The notes under the pieces were generated by a model. The model was not told the origin of the DNA and made no database searches. It saw only the letters and a list, made by a program, of their open reading frames with translations. Positions 6,215 through 6,315 of a stretch of 6,315 nt of DNA are shown here, piece after piece (within the stretch, counting starts at the first letter, position 1; every line of letters begins with the position of its first letter). The DNA is from Candidatus Iainarchaeum sp. GTDB lineage: Archaea > Iainarchaeota > Iainarchaeia > Iainarchaeales > DTGL01. The stretch lies in the NCBI GenBank assembly GCA_017608575.1, contig JAFCFP010000060.1:1-6315 (forward strand). Reading direction: 5' to 3'. Position numbers and translations under genes: made by a program.

Positions 6215-6315
6215 TCACTTTGTGCCACGCACTATATATTTAATGAATGTTTTGCCACTTTTGGCAAGCCTGATGAATTCTTTTGGGTCAGCCAATCCTT
6301 CTTTTATTTTTCCAA
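6215..6315 (-). CDS. C-terminal end of an unrecognised protein (partial)
   Basis: One minus-strand frame stays open from the right edge to TGA at 6215-6217 and encodes at least 32 residues, with LADPKEFIRLAKSG and TFIKYIVRGTK near the end. The other two minus frames hit stops within the first 30 bases from the edge. The amphipathic, Lys-rich sequence resembles the style of its neighbours. It ends 9 bp before the GT2 start, as expected for the preceding gene of the same operon. The family cannot be identified from this tail; another membrane glycosyltransferase or a radical-SAM or biosynthetic enzyme would all fit the context. Confidence 0.6.
   Translation of the reverse strand, partial: GKIKEGLADPKEFIRLAKSGKTFIKYIVRGTK
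6233..6243 (-). promoter_or_regulatory. Possible archaeal TATA box upstream of the GT2 gene
   Basis: On the minus strand TTAAATATATA is centred about 33 bp before the ATG at 6205, inside the 3' end of the preceding CDS. Standard archaeal spacing would start the transcript near 6212, giving a leader of about 7 nt, typical of leaderless or short-leader archaeal mRNAs. No strong Shine-Dalgarno precedes this ATG, unlike the downstream genes, which fits a promoter-proximal gene. The match is by eye and the codons here (TFIKYI) could give the string by chance. Confidence 0.35.

Overview
The window is almost entirely coding and every supportable gene lies on the minus strand, so transcription runs from the right end to the left. 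In transcription order it holds: the tail of an unrecognised CDS (ends at 6215); a membrane-anchored GT2 glycosyltransferase (5231-6205); two GT4-type glycosyltransferases (4119-5234 and 2959-4122); a class I SAM methyltransferase (2187-2966); a dolichyl-phosphate-sugar-synthase-like GT2 enzyme (1474-2148); a second SAM methyltransferase broken by an exact 38-bp tandem duplication (895-1490); and the first 299 residues of a sulfatase/alkaline-phosphatase-fold enzyme that runs off the left edge (1-898).

Most junctions are 4-17 bp start/stop overlaps (GTGA at 5231-5234, ATGA at 4119-4122, an 8-bp overlap at 2959-2966, ATGA at 895-898). Several starts have a Shine-Dalgarno-like GGAGG, GGGGAG or GGTGG just upstream. 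This is the layout of one translationally coupled operon. The only gaps between genes are about 9 bp (6206-6214) and 38 bp (2149-2186), and each has an AT-rich TATA-like element just upstream of it.

The content is that of a cell-surface glycan locus: four glycosyltransferases, two SAM methyltransferases that could cap or decorate sugars, and a Thr-type sulfatase-fold enzyme that could add or remove a phospho- or sulfo-substituent. A plausible flow is lipid-linked sugar supply by the dolichyl-phosphate-type GT2, chain assembly by the two GT4 enzymes and the membrane GT2, then methylation and phospho/sulfo modification. The glycan itself cannot be named from sequence.

The organism is probably an archaeon, possibly a small-genome (DPANN-type) lineage from a metagenome. 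That rests on TATA-like boxes about 30-40 bp before starts with very short predicted leaders, GGTGG/GGAGG ribosome sites, and Lys/Phe-rich proteins. There is no decisive marker gene, so this is an inference. The most notable observations are the 38-bp duplication that splits an otherwise intact methyltransferase, the Thr in place of Cys/Ser at the sulfatase nucleophile, and a coding tail at the right edge.
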